NCBI GenBank assembly: GCA_013334755.1
Contig: JAAXWX010000014.1
Location: 1-46,243 of the forward strand
Direction of reading: 5' to 3'
Length of the DNA stretch: 46,243 bases
Source: Chlorobiaceae bacterium
Lineage (GTDB): Bacteria > Bacteroidota > Chlorobiia > Chlorobiales > Chlorobiaceae
Made by a program: the position numbers and the translations under genes. Positions 36,006 through 45,727 of the stretch are shown piece by piece. Each line of letters begins with the position of its first letter. Position 1 is the stretch's first letter. The notes under the pieces are model-generated. The model saw only the letters and a program-made list of their open reading frames with translations. It searched no databases and was not told where the DNA came from.

Positions 36006-37574
36006 TTGAAAGAAAAGATTATTGTATTTGATACAACCCTGCGCGATGGAGAGCAGTCCCCCGGAGCTTCGCTCAATGTTCAGGAAAAGGTGGAAATTGC
36101 CCGGCAGCTTGAAAAACTCGGGGTAGATGTGATTGAGGCCGGTTTTCCGGCTTCATCACCACTGCAGCTTGAAGCGGTTCAACGGGTGAGCGCAGAGTCG
36201 AAAGCAGTCGTAGCCGCACTGGCCAGAGCGGTGGAGAACGACATTGCCGCAGCATGGAATGCCGTACAGCAGGCACGCAAACCTCGCATCCACACCTTTA
36301 TCGGCACCTCTGACATCCATATCGCCGGAAAATTCGGCAGTGACCGATACGGCCTTACCCTGCAGGAAAAACGGCAAACCGTCCTCAAGATGGCGGTCAA
36401 CGCCGTCACTTTTGCCAAGACCTTCACGGCCGATATTGAATTTTCTGCTGAAGATGCAGGACGCACCGATCAAGGTTACCTGGCAGAAATCATCGAAGCG
36501 GTTATTGCCGCTGGAGCAACAACGGTCAACATTCCCGACACCACCGGCTATACCTGGCCTTCAGAATTCGGCCGGAAGATAGCTGATCTCCGCAGCCGCG
36601 TGAAAAACATTGGTAATGCCATCATCAGCGTGCACTGCCATAACGACCTCGGTCTGGCGGTGGCAAACACACTCAGTGCACTGGAACACGGTGCCCGTCA
36701 GGTTGAATGCTCGATGAACGGCATAGGAGAACGGGCCGGAAATGCATCGCTTGAAGAGATTGTGATGGCTCTGAAAGTCCGGAGCGATCTGCACAACTTC
36801 TACACCGATATCGTCACCGAAGAGCTTTACAATACGAGCCGGATGGTTTCTACCTTCACCGGCATCATCATACAGCCCAACAAGGCAATTGTCGGCGACA
36901 ACGCATTCTCGCACGAATCCGGCATCCATCAGGACGGCATGCTGAAAAACCGGCAAACCTATGAGGTGATGACTCCGGAATCGGTGGGCGTGCCGCAAAC
37001 CAGCATCGTACTCGGACGCCATTCAGGCAAGCACGGCCTCAAATCCCGTCTTTTTGCCCTCGGCTACAACCTTGATGACACCGAACTCGAAGCGGTGTAC
37101 AAGCGATTTGTTGAAATCGCCGACAAAAAGAAAGAGGTCTTTGACGACGACCTGCGGGTACTGATGGGAGATGAACGGAGCAAGCCTCGGAACGCTTATG
37201 AGCTTGATTACCTTCACATCAACAGCGGTACGGCTTCAATTCCAACAGCAACGGTGAGAATCCGGCATAACAGCCAGATTTTTGAAGAGTCCGCCATAGG
37301 TGACGGCCCGGTTGATGCCTGCTTCAGGGCTATTGAACGGGCGCTCGGCATAGAATCAATGGTCAGTTCCTACTCCGTCCGTTCAACCACGGCTGGCCGC
37401 CAGGCACTCGGTGAGGCACTGGTACGAATAAGAGACAAAAATATTTCCTTTAACGGAAGAGGGGTTTCGACCGATATTATAGAGGCAAGCGCCAAAGCCT
37501 ATCTGCAGGCTCTTGGCCTCCGCCAGCATCATTTTCAAAACAAGACTACTGAAACCATAGACAGCGGGGTTTAA
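36006..37574 (+). CDS. leuA: 2-Isopropylmalate synthase
   Basis: 522 residues with a TTG start at 36006; the purine-rich GGCGGAGAGAGAG before it is the best ribosome-binding site in the region, and no other start is close. The N-terminal TIM barrel (1-280) carries DTTLRDGEQSPGASL, EAGFPASSP, HCHNDLGLAVANTLSALE and the GERAGN loop with its metal ligands. A linker (HSGKHGLKSRL) and the C-terminal LeuA dimer and leucine-feedback domain (about 390-500: TASIPTATVRI, GDGPVDACFRAIE) follow. It condenses acetyl-CoA with 2-oxoisovalerate, the first leucine step. Confidence 0.95.
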   Translation: MKEKIIVFDTTLRDGEQSPGASLNVQEKVEIARQLEKLGVDVIEAGFPASSPLQLEAVQRVSAESKAVVAALARAVENDIAAAWNAVQQARKPRIHTFIGTSDIHIAGKFGSDRYGLTLQEKRQTVLKMAVNAVTFAKTFTADIEFSAEDAGRTDQGYLAEIIEAVIAAGATTVNIPDTTGYTWPSEFGRKIADLRSRVKNIGNAIISVHCHNDLGLAVANTLSALEHGARQVECSMNGIGERAGNASLEEIVMALKVRSDLHNFYTDIVTEELYNTSRMVSTFTGIIIQPNKAIVGDNAFSHESGIHQDGMLKNRQTYEVMTPESVGVPQTSIVLGRHSGKHGLKSRLFALGYNLDDTELEAVYKRFVEIADKKKEVFDDDLRVLMGDERSKPRNAYELDYLHINSGTASIPTATVRIRHNSQIFEESAIGDGPVDACFRAIERALGIESMVSSYSVRSTTAGRQALGEALVRIRDKNISFNGRGVSTDIIEASAKAYLQALGLRQHHFQNKTTETIDSGV

Positions 37575-37581
37575 GAAAACC

Positions 37582-38877
37582 ATGGCACAAACAATAACCC
37601 AGAAAATCCTTTCCAGGGCAGCAAACAGAAAATTTGTCGACGCAGGCGAAAGCGTCTGGCTGAATGTCGATATCCTGCTTACCCATGATGTCTGCGGACC
37701 GCCGACCTTTGATATTTTCAAACAGGAATTCGGACCTGACGCAAAAGTATGGGATCCGAAAAAAGTTGTCGTCCTGCCTGACCACTATATTTTTACAGCA
37801 AACGAGCACGCCCATCGCAATATCGATCTGCTGCGCCAGTTTGCAAAAGAGCAGGGACTTGAACACTACTACGATGTCGGCTCCGACCGCTATAAAGGTG
37901 TCTGTCATGTCGCCTTGGCAGAAGAAGGCTTTAATCTGCCAGGCACCGTGCTCTTCGGAACCGACTCTCATACCTGTACTTCAGGAGCATTCGGCATGTT
38001 CGGCACAGGAATCGGTAACACCGACGCAGCATTCATTCTCGGCACCGGAAAACTCTGGGAAAAAGTCCCGGAATCGATCAAGTTCACCTTTGACGGTCCG
38101 ATGCCTGAATATCTTACAGCAAAAGACCTCATTCTGCAGATTCTCGGCGATATCACCACCGACGGCGCAACCTACCGGGCCATGGAGTTTGATGGAGAAG
38201 CAATTTTTTCACTTCCCATGGAAGAGAGAATGACTTTGACCAACATGGCCATTGAAGCCGGAGGCATGAACGGCATCATCGCTGCCGACAGCATTGCCGA
38301 AACCTATGTCAAGGCAAGAAGCAACAAGCCCTATGAACTCTTCCAGAGCGATCCGGATGCAAAATATCACAGCAAGTACCATTACAACGTCCGTGATCTT
38401 GAGCCTGTAGTAGCCCAGCCGCACAGCCCTGACAACCGTGCCACAGTGAGAAGCGTCCAGGGCACCAAAATCACCAAATCCTATATTGGCTCCTGTACCG
38501 GCGGCAAACTGACCGATTTTGTCATGGCAGCTAAAATTCTGAAAGGACACAAGGTTGCCGTTACCACAAACATTGTCCCGGCCACGGTTAAAGTTGCCCG
38601 TGACCTTGAATGTGAAAGGTATGATGGTCAGACCCTGAAACAGATCTTTGAAGATGCGGGATGCAGCATTGCCCTCCCCTCATGCGCAGCATGTCTCGGA
38701 GGCCCTGCCGATACCGTCGGACGTTCGGTTGATAACGATGTGGTCGTTTCTACCACAAACCGCAATTTCCCCGGCAGAATGGGCAGCAAACATGCAGGAG
38801 TTTACCTTGCCTCCCCGCTCACGGCAGCCGCTTCGGCAATTACGGGAAAACTCACCGATCCGAGAGATTTTCTCTGA
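37582..38877 (+). CDS. leuC: 3-Isopropylmalate dehydratase large subunit
   Basis: 431 residues, the short LeuC form of archaea and several bacteria (HacA type), shorter than the E. coli enzyme. [4Fe-4S] ligands: the Cys of FGTDSHTCTSGAFG region, of IGSCTGGKLTDF, and two of PSCAACLGGP, all present. It isomerises 2-isopropylmalate to 3-isopropylmalate with LeuD, and in the same operon probably citramalate to 3-methylmalate. Start ATG 37582, 7 bases after leuA. Confidence 0.94.
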   Translation: MAQTITQKILSRAANRKFVDAGESVWLNVDILLTHDVCGPPTFDIFKQEFGPDAKVWDPKKVVVLPDHYIFTANEHAHRNIDLLRQFAKEQGLEHYYDVGSDRYKGVCHVALAEEGFNLPGTVLFGTDSHTCTSGAFGMFGTGIGNTDAAFILGTGKLWEKVPESIKFTFDGPMPEYLTAKDLILQILGDITTDGATYRAMEFDGEAIFSLPMEERMTLTNMAIEAGGMNGIIAADSIAETYVKARSNKPYELFQSDPDAKYHSKYHYNVRDLEPVVAQPHSPDNRATVRSVQGTKITKSYIGSCTGGKLTDFVMAAKILKGHKVAVTTNIVPATVKVARDLECERYDGQTLKQIFEDAGCSIALPSCAACLGGPADTVGRSVDNDVVVSTTNRNFPGRMGSKHAGVYLASPLTAAASAITGKLTDPRDFL

Positions 38878-38912
38878 TCGGCTCAATGGACTAACTTTTT
38901 TGCATTACACCA

Positions 38913-39479
38913 ATGGAAACCATCATTCAGGGAAAAGCCTACGTTTTAGGCAAAAATATCGATACCGACCAGATCATACCGGCCGAACATCTGGTCTACA
39001 GCCTCTCGGATCCTGAAGAGGTAATACTCTACGGCAAATATGCCCTTTCCGGCGTTCCACCCGAACAGGGCGGCCTGCCTGAAGGCAACGTCCTCTTCGT
39101 TGACGAGGGCAGCTGCCAGTCAAAGTTCACCATCATTATTGCCGGACCGAACTTCGGCTGTGGATCATCAAGAGAGCACGCGCCTTTCGCCCTCAAGGTT
39201 GCCGGCGTTAAAGCCATTGTTGCTGAGTCATACGCAAGAATTTTTTACCGCAACTGTGTCGATGGAGGCTTTGCGATCCCTTATGAGACTGCTGAACAGC
39301 TCAATAAGGTCATCAAAACCGGTGACGAACTGAAAATTGATGTAGAAGCAAATACCATCGAAAATTTGACAAGCAAGGTCACCTACAAGCTCAATCCACT
39401 TGGCGATGTTTTCAACATTGTTGAGGCTGGCGGAATTTTTGCTTATGCCAGACAGGAAAATTTAATGCCTCAACCCTGA
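38913..39479 (+). CDS. leuD: 3-Isopropylmalate dehydratase small subunit
   Basis: 188 residues. The swivelling aconitase-like domain has KNIDTDQIIPAEHL at the front, the substrate loop GPNFGCGSSREHAPFAL, and the FYRNCVDGG block. It is the partner of LeuC. Short family form matching the short LeuC. Start ATG 38913, 35 bases past leuC; ends 3 bases before cimA. Confidence 0.95.
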   Translation: METIIQGKAYVLGKNIDTDQIIPAEHLVYSLSDPEEVILYGKYALSGVPPEQGGLPEGNVLFVDEGSCQSKFTIIIAGPNFGCGSSREHAPFALKVAGVKAIVAESYARIFYRNCVDGGFAIPYETAEQLNKVIKTGDELKIDVEANTIENLTSKVTYKLNPLGDVFNIVEAGGIFAYARQENLMPQP

Positions 39480-39482
39480 TAT

Positions 39483-41093
39483 ATGACTGCTACTCCAAAA
39501 GCAATAGAACTTTACGACACGACCCTGCGTGACGGCACGCAGGGTGAGCATATCAACCTTTCTGTACAGGACAAGCTGCTGATTGCCCAGAAGCTTGACG
39601 AGTTCGGCATGGATTATATTGAGGGCGGATGGCCGAGCAGCAATCCAAAAGATGAAGAGTTTTTCCTTAAGGCGCGACTACTTGAGCTCAAACATGCAAA
39701 GCTCACCTCCTTCGGCTCTACTGCCCGTTTTGTAAAAAGCGTTGACAGCGATCCCAACCTGCTCGGGCTGCTCCAATCCGAAACTCCGGTCATCACTATT
39801 TTCGGAAAAACATGGAAAGCACACTCCAAAAAAAGTCTCGGCATTTCGGATGAAGAGAATGCCGAACTGATCTATCGCTCAGTCAGCTTCCTCAAGCAGG
39901 AGGGGCGGGAGATCTTTTTTGATGCCGAACACTTTTTCGACGGCTACAAAGACAACCGCGAATTTGCCCTGAAAATGCTTGTTTCAGCAGTTCAGGCTGG
40001 AGCATCAAGAATAGTGCTGTGCGACACCAACGGAGGATCACTGCCCCATGAGATAACGGATATCGTTGCACACGTCCTGGCTGTCACCGGAGTTCCCGTA
40101 GGCATTCACAGCCACAATGACGGCGATCTGGCCGTGGCCAACTCCATAGCTGCCGTCATGGCCGGCGCAACCCATATTCAGGGAACCATCAACGGTATCG
40201 GCGAACGGTGCGGCAACGCCAATCTTATCAGTATTATTCCCAATATCATGCTGAAGCTGGAGCGTTCCTTCTCCTTTGTGGAACACCTCAATCAACTGAC
40301 ATCACTCTCGAAGTTCGTTTACGAGATTCTGAATATGCCGTCAAATACCCGTGCACCCTTTGTCGGAAAATCAGCATTCGCCCACAAGGGCGGCATTCAT
40401 GTCAGTGCCGTCATGAAAGAGAGCTCACTTTACGAGCATATCGACCCCAAACAGGTCGGAAACCGTCAACGAGTTCTTGTTTCAGAACTTGCCGGCCAGA
40501 GCAACATTCGATACAAAGCACAGGAGCTCGGTATAAGCCTGCCCGAAAAAAGCGAACTCATCAAGGATATCGTCCATCATATCAAAGAGCTCGAACACGA
40601 AGGCTATCAGTTTGACGGAGCAGAAGCCTCATTCGAACTCCTCCTGCATAAAGAGCTCGGCAACTTCAAACCGTTCTTTGAAGTCCTTGAAACCAAGGTG
40701 CATATCGAGTCTGCCAAAAATGCGAAAAATGTAGACCAGGCGGTACTCAAGGTGAAGGTTGGAGAGGAGATCGAGCATATTGCCGCCGACGGTGACGGCC
40801 CGGTCAACGCACTCGACAAGGCACTCCGCAAGGCATTGATCCATTTTTACCCTGAGATCAAGAGCATCAAGCTGGTTGACTACAAGGTCCGGGTGCTGGA
40901 GGAAAAACGCGGCACCAGCGCCAAAGTGCGGGTGCTGATCGAATCAAGCAACGGACGCTATACCTGGGGAACAGTCGGCGTCTCCACAAACATCATTGAG
41001 GCAAGCCTTCATGCCCTCGAGGACAGTATGAACTACCACCTCTTCACCCTGAAAGCCTCAATGCCGAAAAGCAAAGCAACCCCTCAGGCATAA
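39483..41093 (+). CDS. cimA: (R)-Citramalate synthase
   Basis: 536 residues. It shares the LeuA-type layout but is distinct in substrate region: DTTLRDGTQGEHINLSVQDK instead of the leuA QSPGASL, EGGWPSSNPKDEEFF, FGKTWKAHSKKSLGIS, SHNDGDLAVANSIAAVMAGA, and the TINGIGERCGNANL loop. The C-terminal regulatory domain (about 400-520: GPVNALDKALRKAL, VRVLEEKRGTSAKVRVLIE) follows. This is the bacterial citramalate synthase class, which condenses acetyl-CoA with pyruvate to citramalate. LeuCD and LeuB then give 2-oxobutyrate for isoleucine without threonine. Last gene of the operon, ending at a strong terminator. Confidence 0.92.
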   Translation: MTATPKAIELYDTTLRDGTQGEHINLSVQDKLLIAQKLDEFGMDYIEGGWPSSNPKDEEFFLKARLLELKHAKLTSFGSTARFVKSVDSDPNLLGLLQSETPVITIFGKTWKAHSKKSLGISDEENAELIYRSVSFLKQEGREIFFDAEHFFDGYKDNREFALKMLVSAVQAGASRIVLCDTNGGSLPHEITDIVAHVLAVTGVPVGIHSHNDGDLAVANSIAAVMAGATHIQGTINGIGERCGNANLISIIPNIMLKLERSFSFVEHLNQLTSLSKFVYEILNMPSNTRAPFVGKSAFAHKGGIHVSAVMKESSLYEHIDPKQVGNRQRVLVSELAGQSNIRYKAQELGISLPEKSELIKDIVHHIKELEHEGYQFDGAEASFELLLHKELGNFKPFFEVLETKVHIESAKNAKNVDQAVLKVKVGEEIEHIAADGDGPVNALDKALRKALIHFYPEIKSIKLVDYKVRVLEEKRGTSAKVRVLIESSNGRYTWGTVGVSTNIIEASLHALEDSMNYHLFTLKASMPKSKATPQA

Positions 41094-41104
41094 ACCCGGC
41101 TCTT

Positions 41105-41144
41105 ATTCTGCAGCATCGTCAGAGAAGATGCTGCAGAATCTTTA
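41105..41144 (+). terminator. Terminator of the ilv-leu-cimA operon
   Basis: ATTCTGCAGCATC (41105-41117) and GATGCTGCAGAAT (41127-41139) pair over 13 bases with a 9-base loop, followed by CTTTA. It lies 11 bases past the cimA stop. Confidence 0.75.
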
Positions 41145-41208
41145 CCACGTTCCCTTCCAGACTTGCTTCAGAGAAGAGAGATAAACTGCCGTTGGACAAC
41201 TACATCAA

Positions 41209-41460
41209 TCAACCCCTGCCATCCGTAACAGACGGGATGGTATCATCTTTCTTCAGAATACCATCTTCAACCATTTTGTTGATTGCCTGCGTAAGCTGCT
41301 CGTGAGTACGAATGAGCGCAGGAAGTGAAAGCGCAAGCGACGCGATTGGACGAATATTGGCTTTTTCTTTTTCAACCTGTGTGATATTGACAAGATCAAG
41401 ACGGATAACGCCATCAATCAGCGTAATGTTGGCAACTCCGTCAGCATAAAAAGTCTGCAT
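41209..41460 (-). CDS. Small protein of unknown function
   Basis: 83 residues from the ATG at 41460, which has AGGGGAG about 8 bases upstream; a longer frame from 41520 has no such site. No Cys, signal or membrane segment. It starts with YADGVANITLIDGVIRLDLV, which looks like beta strands. This is followed by ALSLPALIRTHEQLTQAINK, an amphipathic helix. I do not recognise the family; the composition is that of a small soluble, probably oligomeric protein. It is alone, 70 bases before the ilv operon terminator's end, and convergent with cimA. Confidence 0.6.
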   Translation of the reverse strand: MQTFYADGVANITLIDGVIRLDLVNITQVEKEKANIRPIASLALSLPALIRTHEQLTQAINKMVEDGILKKDDTIPSVTDGRG

Positions 41461-41577
41461 GTTATTTCTCCCCTGAAAATGATTTTGTTTTGCGATTCGC
41501 ATACTACAGCGAAGCCACAATATATGACCACAGCATTTTATTTTATAAATAATTCGTCAGCAAAGAAAAGTATACCA

Positions 41578-41604
41578 ACAAAAAAAGCACGGGGATTCCG
41601 TGCT
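41578..41604 (-). terminator. Terminator, minus strand, of the decayed DUF218 gene
   Basis: On the minus strand AGCACGG (41604-41598) pairs with CCGTGCT (41592-41586) over a 5-base loop and runs into seven T. It faces the remnant at 41644-41945, not the small gene downstream. Confidence 0.7.
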
Positions 41605-41643
41605 CTTCATCATGCGGGAAAATAATGGATTCAAGTCATGGTG

Positions 41644-41945
41644 TCAGTTCCTGAAACGGCAGCAGGCGATACCGATCATTTCACGCATGGCACCACAAAA
41701 TCAACCATGCCGCGCAACAGCACAATGGCATCCATATGCGGCATCGATGCAACGGACAATCTGGAATAGCCTCTGTATACCGTTTGCATCAGACGATCAC
41801 CCGTGAACGGCATGCTCAGCACCCAGAGCACTATTGCACAAATCAGGATAAGGGCTCTTTTTTTCAAAACAAGACCTGCCAAAACAAAAAGCAGGGTTGA
41901 CCCTGTCAGAAGAAAAACAATCGGAAAAATTTTAATGCAGATAGA
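41644..41945 (-). pseudogene. Remnant of a DUF218 (YdcF/ElyC-like) membrane protein
   Basis: On the minus strand the frame opens after a TGA (41948-41946) and runs KIFPIVFLLTGSTLLFVLAG, KKRALILICAIVLWVLSMP, DRLMQTVYRGYSRLSV and MPHMDAIVLLRG. This is the N-terminal two-helix part and first strand of DUF218 proteins (AD-x-IVVLGGG). There the family's central domain should begin, but the frame ends within 15 codons. A shifted frame directly after it reads MREMIGIACCRFRN then TGA, like the family's C-terminal end (REMIG-x-YYR-W, with Trp changed to stop). So the middle 150-180 residues seem deleted. It keeps its own terminator at 41578-41604. No good start codon remains. Confidence 0.45.
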
Positions 41946-42090
41946 TCATCGGTAATTATCGACATGCAGGAACTCTGTGGCTCAAAAATATCAGCACAAC
42001 ATATTTCTCAAATAAACTATTTTAAGTACATAATGCCAATCAGGGTAATGAGCATTCAGAAGCTCTCCTGTGATTCGCGCAAACATCATA

Positions 42091-42684
42091 TCAGCGAATA
42101 ATACTCCACAGCGTCTTTATGATCAGTGTCAGATCCGTTTTCAGGCTTTGTTCCTTCAAGTATTTCCTGTAATACCCGATCTTGACCGGCAGAATCTCGT
42201 CCAGGTATTTCTTTTCAGGGTCATCGGCATTTTTCAGAAGCTCATTTTCATCCTTGAATTCCAGCGATGCAAAATCGGTGATGCCCGGTTTTACTGTCAG
42301 GATTTCGCGATAATCGTTTTTATAAGCCTCCACATATCGGGGAACTTCAGGCCGTGGCCCAACAAAACTCATCTCACCCTTCACTACATTGATCAATTGC
42401 GGCAGTTCGTCAAGTTTGTATTTCCTTAAAAAACGACCTACCCTTGTTATGCGAGGATCGTCACCCGAACTCACCTGAGGGCCAAGCTTTTCTGCTTGGC
42501 TCACCATCGTCCTGAATTTGAAAATCCTGAACGATGTGCCGAATTGACCGACACGAATCTGCCTGAAAAACACCAATCCGGGAGAATCAATTTTCAAAAC
42601 GACAGCAATAATGAGCAAAAAAGGCGCAAAAACCATGAGACCGATCAAGGAAACAACAAGATCGAAAAATCGCTTGAACATCAA
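42091..42684 (-). CDS. Undecaprenyl-phosphate sugar-phosphate transferase (PglC/WbaP-type)
   Basis: 197 residues, the short PglC type. An N-terminal re-entrant membrane helix (about 5-30: [20 protein letters not shown]) is followed by the catalytic core with [44 protein letters not shown] (catalytic Asp-Glu pair within) and [14 protein letters not shown]. It transfers a sugar-1-phosphate from a UDP-sugar to undecaprenyl phosphate, starting a surface polysaccharide or glycan. The start overlaps the preceding aminotransferase stop by 4 bases. Sugar identity is not visible in sequence; the upstream aminotransferase suggests an amino sugar. Confidence 0.88.
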   Translation of the reverse strand: MMFKRFFDLVVSLIGLMVFAPFLLIIAVVLKIDSPGLVFFRQIRVGQFGTSFRIFKFRTMVSQAEKLGPQVSSGDDPRITRVGRFLRKYKLDELPQLINVVKGEMSFVGPRPEVPRYVEAYKNDYREILTVKPGITDFASLEFKDENELLKNADDPEKKYLDEILPVKIGYYRKYLKEQSLKTDLTLIIKTLWSIIR

Positions 42685-43832
42685 GAGAGAATCTCCCTGA
42701 CGGCATTGATAACCGTCAACTGATCTGCTTCGCTCATGCGGGTATACAGCGGCAAGCTCACGGCCCGTTCATAAGCTCTGAGTGACTGCGGAAAGTCTTC
42801 CGGCTTCAGTTCGTATCTGTCACGCCAGTAAGGATGAAGATGAAGCGGAATAAAATGAACACTGCACCCCACACCTTTTTCAGCCATCAACTCAATAAAA
42901 CGGTCACGGGTAACAGGAGCTTTATCAGTCAGACGTATTACATAGAGATGCCATGCATGCATATCCCCCAAAGGAGCTTTTGGAGGCAGAACCATCGGCA
43001 GGCTGCGGAATGCATCATCATAGCAAGCAGCCATAGCTTGGCGCTTTATCTGGAAAACGCTTGCTTTCTTCAACTGATGAATTCCCAAAGAGGCTGCCAG
43101 ATCAGTCATGTTGTATTTGAAGCCGGGAGCAACGACCTCATAACGCCAGGCCGGTTTGGTTGAAGTATAGCGGTCAAAAGAATCCCGGCTGATACCATGC
43201 AGTCGCATGACACGACAGCGCCTCGCCACTTCAGGATTGCGGGTAATAATCATCCCCCCCTCACCAGTTGTGATCGTCTTGGTAGCATAAAAACTGTAGA
43301 CCGTTGCATCGCTGTCCAATGAACCTATCAAGCGCCCTTTACAGGTTGTCGGCAAAGCGTGAGCGGCATCTTCAATCACTTTCAAGCCGTTTTTGCGGGC
43401 AATCCTCAGAATTTCATCCATAGCACAGGAGAGTCCGGCAAAATGCACCGGAATAATCGCCCTGGTACGGGGTGTAATCGCAGCTTCTATCTTTGCCGGA
43501 TCAATATTGAACGTTGCTGGATCAATGTCCACAAAGACGGGATCCGCTCCAAGATAGCGAACAACTTCTGCCGTAGCAGTAAACGTGTAAGGTGTTGTGA
43601 TTACTTCATCGCCAGCACCTATTCCTGAAGCTTCAAGAGCGAGATGCAAACCGGCAGTAGCCGAATTGACTGCTATGGCCTCACTGCCTTCGCCTGCAAA
43701 GACTGCAAAGTCCTCTTCAAAACGCTTTGTTTTGGGGCCAGTTGTCAACCAGCCGGAACGAAGGGAATCAACTACTTCATTTATTTCTTCTTCACCAATA
43801 TCGGGAAGGGCAAAAGGGAGAAAAGGGGTCAT
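42681..43832 (-). CDS. DegT/DnrJ/EryC1-family sugar aminotransferase
   Basis: 383 residues of the PLP-dependent sugar aminotransferase family. It has the binding Lys in [15 protein letters not shown] (about residue 185), [18 protein letters not shown] with the cofactor Asp, [15 protein letters not shown] near the start, and [16 protein letters not shown]. These enzymes convert a nucleotide-activated keto sugar to an amino sugar (PglE/ArnB/WbpE-like). The 4-base overlaps with its neighbours on both sides place it in one polysaccharide operon. The start ATG at 43832 is the family start ([17 protein letters not shown]). Confidence 0.92.
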   Translation of the reverse strand: MTPFLPFALPDIGEEEINEVVDSLRSGWLTTGPKTKRFEEDFAVFAGEGSEAIAVNSATAGLHLALEASGIGAGDEVITTPYTFTATAEVVRYLGADPVFVDIDPATFNIDPAKIEAAITPRTRAIIPVHFAGLSCAMDEILRIARKNGLKVIEDAAHALPTTCKGRLIGSLDSDATVYSFYATKTITTGEGGMIITRNPEVARRCRVMRLHGISRDSFDRYTSTKPAWRYEVVAPGFKYNMTDLAASLGIHQLKKASVFQIKRQAMAACYDDAFRSLPMVLPPKAPLGDMHAWHLYVIRLTDKAPVTRDRFIELMAEKGVGCSVHFIPLHLHPYWRDRYELKPEDFPQSLRAYERAVSLPLYTRMSEADQLTVINAVREILS

Positions 43833-44437
43833 ATCAAGTTCTTTGATAACGTTATCCAGTATTCATTCATTCTTCGACCTTCGGGGCTCTCATACTGGCG
43901 TTCGATGGTAAAACCTCGCTTTGTATAGAAGGAATTTACCGCTTCATTATTGTCACGGTCGGTCGTCAGAAACACTCTTTTGCAACCTCTCTGCTTTGCT
44001 TTATCCAGAAAAGCCTGTACAAGCATTTTTCCTGCACCTGTACCCTGCAGTTCAGGAAGCACTCCAATTGAAAACAGTCCGGCTACATCATCCCCTATCG
44101 GATTGCCGGAAGGATGGGAAACAGCACGTGCTACCCGCCAAATAATTGACGGTTTATGCAAAATTGGAGTTATTGATGCCAAGGCAAATTTAAACCATTC
44201 ACGCTTCAAGAGACGAAAATAAAATCCTCCGGGATTTGTGGTTCCAGCGACAAACCCAACCGGAATACCTGCATCATTCAAATAGACAAATGCGATCCCC
44301 TCCTGAGCAGAACATATAGCGGAATACAACAGCGATAGGAAATCAGGGCCTAAAAAAGAAAGAAAAAAGCCAGGAAAACTGGCAAGATGAACCGCAACCA
44401 CTTGATCAACATCACGCATTTGTAACTGACGAATCAT
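43829..44437 (-). CDS. GNAT-family N-acetyltransferase
   Basis: 202 residues of the GCN5-related fold. The acetyl-CoA loop is [21 protein letters not shown] (motif A; Q-G-T-G-A-G, about 121-135), followed by the beta5/helix4 block [23 protein letters not shown]. It is not the hexapeptide PglD type. In an operon between a sugar aminotransferase and a glycosyltransferase it likely N-acetylates the amino sugar, as PseH or WecD do, but other substrates are possible. Both ends overlap neighbours by 4 bases. Confidence 0.85.
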   Translation of the reverse strand: MIRQLQMRDVDQVVAVHLASFPGFFLSFLGPDFLSLLYSAICSAQEGIAFVYLNDAGIPVGFVAGTTNPGGFYFRLLKREWFKFALASITPILHKPSIIWRVARAVSHPSGNPIGDDVAGLFSIGVLPELQGTGAGKMLVQAFLDKAKQRGCKRVFLTTDRDNNEAVNSFYTKRGFTIERQYESPEGRRMNEYWITLSKNLI

Positions 44438-45693
44438 TCATGTACTCCAGCAACCTGCATTATTGTGTTGGCAAGCCTCACAACACCGGATGATTTCGAA
44501 AAATGGGCTAATCCAAATTTCTTACTCCGTTGGCCTATTGCATCAAGCTCTTCCAGAGACATCTGAGCCACCTCCTTCATGGCATGTACCAACCAGGCCT
44601 GATCCTCCGCATCACCAACCAGCCCGCACTCAGCTTCACGGACAAAACGGGCCGTATCACTGTCACGATCAACCGTAGCGATAACAGGCCTGCCTGAAAA
44701 CAAATATGACGGGAGTTTTGAGGGAATAGAACTCATCCCCGCGCCACGCTTCACCGGAAGCATGCACACATGCGCAATACCTTGCAACACGGAAACATTG
44801 GCAACGTCAGGGTCAGAAATGAAATGCACATTCGACAGATTTAACTGTTGTACCATCTTGACGCAATCTGACTTTGAAGCTCCCCCCCCTACTATCACCA
44901 GTTGCGTATCAGGTATATCGGCTTCAGCAAAAGCACGAATCAAAAAGTCAACCCCGGCAACAGGGCCGATGTTTCCAAGAAACAGAAAGGTAAACGGAAG
45001 CTCGGAAATGCCATATCTCAGGCAACATGCCGATCTGGATGGAATATCTTCAAACGCATGTTCATCCTGCCAGGTTGGAATGGTAACAACATATTCAGCA
45101 ATAACTCCACGGCTTTCAACATAGGTTCGCCGCATGTTTTCTGATATTACCAAAACTTTAGCCGCTGTACCTGCAATCCAGGCATCAAGCCGCTTCAACG
45201 GCATATACATGACAGAACGGAAAAAAGCAGGCAGTTTATCGGTAAACGACTCCGGATAAATATCCATTATCTGCAATACCATTGGCACAGCAGCTTTTTT
45301 AGCGAACCGGGCAATAATGGCCTGTGCAAACAAAGGCCAGGCATTTAAATAAATGACATCGGGCATATTCTGCTCCCGGGCCAGATATCTGGAAACCTTC
45401 CTTCCAAAGCTGATACTTTCCCGCATTCTTGCAAGTATGCTGGACTCAGGTGCGGCAAACGAAGGAAGCCTTACAACCTTGATGCTCTCTTCATCCAGCA
45501 CAACAGGAGCATCAGGATTGCTATACTGACTATAATCCGTATTCAAGGGCCGAGAGGGCTGAGGACATAAAACAGTAACACAACAACCCCGAACTGTAAG
45601 ATAATTCGCCAAATCCCAACTCATTCGAGCTGAAACTTGCGGCTCAGGAGGATATACTGCACTGATTATTGAAATATTGCGAACAGCAGTCAC
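44434..45693 (-). CDS. Glycosyltransferase family 4 protein
   Basis: 419 residues, GT-B fold, GTG start at 45693. A later Met (residue 24) would remove the first strand SIISAVYPPEP, so GTG is chosen. The N-domain ligand loop AVYPPEPQVSARM parallels the donor-facing PPxxGG of the family. The C-domain has FTFLFLGNIGPVAGVDFLIRA, VGGGASKSDCVKM and SIPSKLPSYLFSGRPVIATVD, with the E-x7-E-type donor contact replaced by KLPSY-SGRP as in WbuB-like enzymes. The acceptor and donor cannot be read from sequence. It is followed by the GNAT gene with a 4-base overlap. Confidence 0.88.
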   Translation of the reverse strand: MTAVRNISIISAVYPPEPQVSARMSWDLANYLTVRGCCVTVLCPQPSRPLNTDYSQYSNPDAPVVLDEESIKVVRLPSFAAPESSILARMRESISFGRKVSRYLAREQNMPDVIYLNAWPLFAQAIIARFAKKAAVPMVLQIMDIYPESFTDKLPAFFRSVMYMPLKRLDAWIAGTAAKVLVISENMRRTYVESRGVIAEYVVTIPTWQDEHAFEDIPSRSACCLRYGISELPFTFLFLGNIGPVAGVDFLIRAFAEADIPDTQLVIVGGGASKSDCVKMVQQLNLSNVHFISDPDVANVSVLQGIAHVCMLPVKRGAGMSSIPSKLPSYLFSGRPVIATVDRDSDTARFVREAECGLVGDAEDQAWLVHAMKEVAQMSLEELDAIGQRSKKFGLAHFSKSSGVVRLANTIMQVAGVHE

Positions 45694-45727
45694 TGTCAGT
45701 ATATGTCCGGTTTATTATTGTGTGTCA

